Below, piece after piece: positions 63,821-64,000 of a stretch of DNA of 64,000 bases (position 1 is the stretch's first letter; every line of letters begins with the position of its first letter). The notes under the pieces were generated by a model that was not told the origin of the DNA, searched no databases, and saw nothing but the letters and a program-made list of their open reading frames with translations. Position numbers and translations under genes: made by a program. The DNA is from Bacteroidota bacterium. GTDB lineage: Bacteria; Bacteroidota; Bacteroidia; Chitinophagales; Chitinophagaceae. Location: positions 1 through 64,000 of the forward strand of contig JAEZEI010000051.1 of assembly GCA_023417815.1 (NCBI GenBank), written 5' to 3'.

Positions 63821-64000
63821 ATGCCCTTAAAGCAAGCTTCATTCAACTTCGACTTTGATGCAGAGCCCGCCAAACAACCGGAGCCGGTGCAGAAGACTGC
63901 CGTGGTGCCGATGAAAGAGCATCCTGTAAAGCCCGGCAGGGGAAGGATGAAGATCAGTGATATGAAGGCATGTGTCGACAAAGTGGAGATACCGGACGAT
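63821..64000 (+). CDS. Truncated gene at the window end (possible MerR-type regulator)
   Basis: 60 residues from ATG 63821, no stop before the end of the window. The N-terminus (MPLKQASFNFDFDAEPAKQP) is acidic and disordered, followed by a basic patch (PGRGRMKISDMKA). In related genomes the gene after this M23 peptidase often encodes a MerR-family regulator whose HTH would start just beyond base 64000; this is inference from context. It follows the M23 gene by 8 bases and is probably cotranscribed. Confidence 0.45.
   Translation, partial: MPLKQASFNFDFDAEPAKQPEPVQKTAVVPMKEHPVKPGRGRMKISDMKACVDKVEIPDD

Overview
The window looks like a chromosomal segment of a Bacteroidota bacterium, probably Chitinophagaceae-like. 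The signs are a SusC/SusD pair, several TonB-dependent receptors, DUF2911, PepSY-like and TlpA/DUF4369 proteins, and promoters of the TTTG/TANNTTTG type. The assignment rests on gene content and promoter style; no rRNA or tRNA gene was seen.

Region 1 (1 to about 7.1 kb) is the unusual part: an integron-type gene-cassette array without an integrase in view. Six complete attC-like sites (120-276, 969-1126, 1734-1891, 2446-2602, 3126-3257, 3711-3906) separate small plus-strand genes: a HigA antitoxin tail, an MntA/HepT toxin-antitoxin pair, a TPR protein, two unknown membrane-associated proteins, a broken UPF0158 gene and a SnoaL-like lipoprotein. In each cassette the bases before its attC are the reverse complement of the first bases of the same cassette (up to 16 of 17), as expected for excisable cassettes. 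Towards the right the array decays: a RidA gene lies between two attC half-sites, a DUF5694 gene is frameshifted, a reductase-like gene is truncated and an attC is degenerate. By orientation, attI and intI would lie to the left of the window.

Region 2 (7.1-16.6 kb) holds accessory single genes: an SH3-like secreted protein, a nucleotidyltransferase, an overlapping hydrolase/beta-barrel/reductase operon whose last gene is frameshifted, a beta-lactamase-family hydrolase, a VOC protein, a large TonB-dependent receptor and a DUF2975/HTH pair.

Region 3 (16.7-36.8 kb) is mostly core metabolism: thiL in an operon with a TonB-dependent receptor, a response regulator, a dipeptidyl-peptidase IV-like enzyme, lysS, a fumarylacetoacetase-family/flavin-reductase pair, a fatty-acid hydroxylase, TIGR02757, a trans-sulfuration enzyme, asnB, two DUF2911 paralogues and an ACP phosphodiesterase-like protein. 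Two intergenic repeats stand out: three alternating TGTAACA/TGTTACA modules (22520-22640) and a GTTGGAG heptamer array (24944-25029).

Region 4 (36.8-51.3 kb) has an alpha/beta hydrolase, a probable copper-uptake locus (Cys-rich small protein, frameshifted metal-binding-type lipoprotein, OprC/NosA-like receptor), a deoxyhypusine-synthase-like enzyme, an M28 peptidase, rpiB, tatC, prfA, an amidohydrolase, recO and an RND/MMPL exporter.

Region 5 (51.3-64 kb) has a SusC/SusD/lipoprotein operon with a recognisable promoter, an XRE regulator with an inverted-repeat operator, a TlpA-like thioredoxin, a double-PDZ protein, alaS, an M23 peptidase and a truncated final gene.
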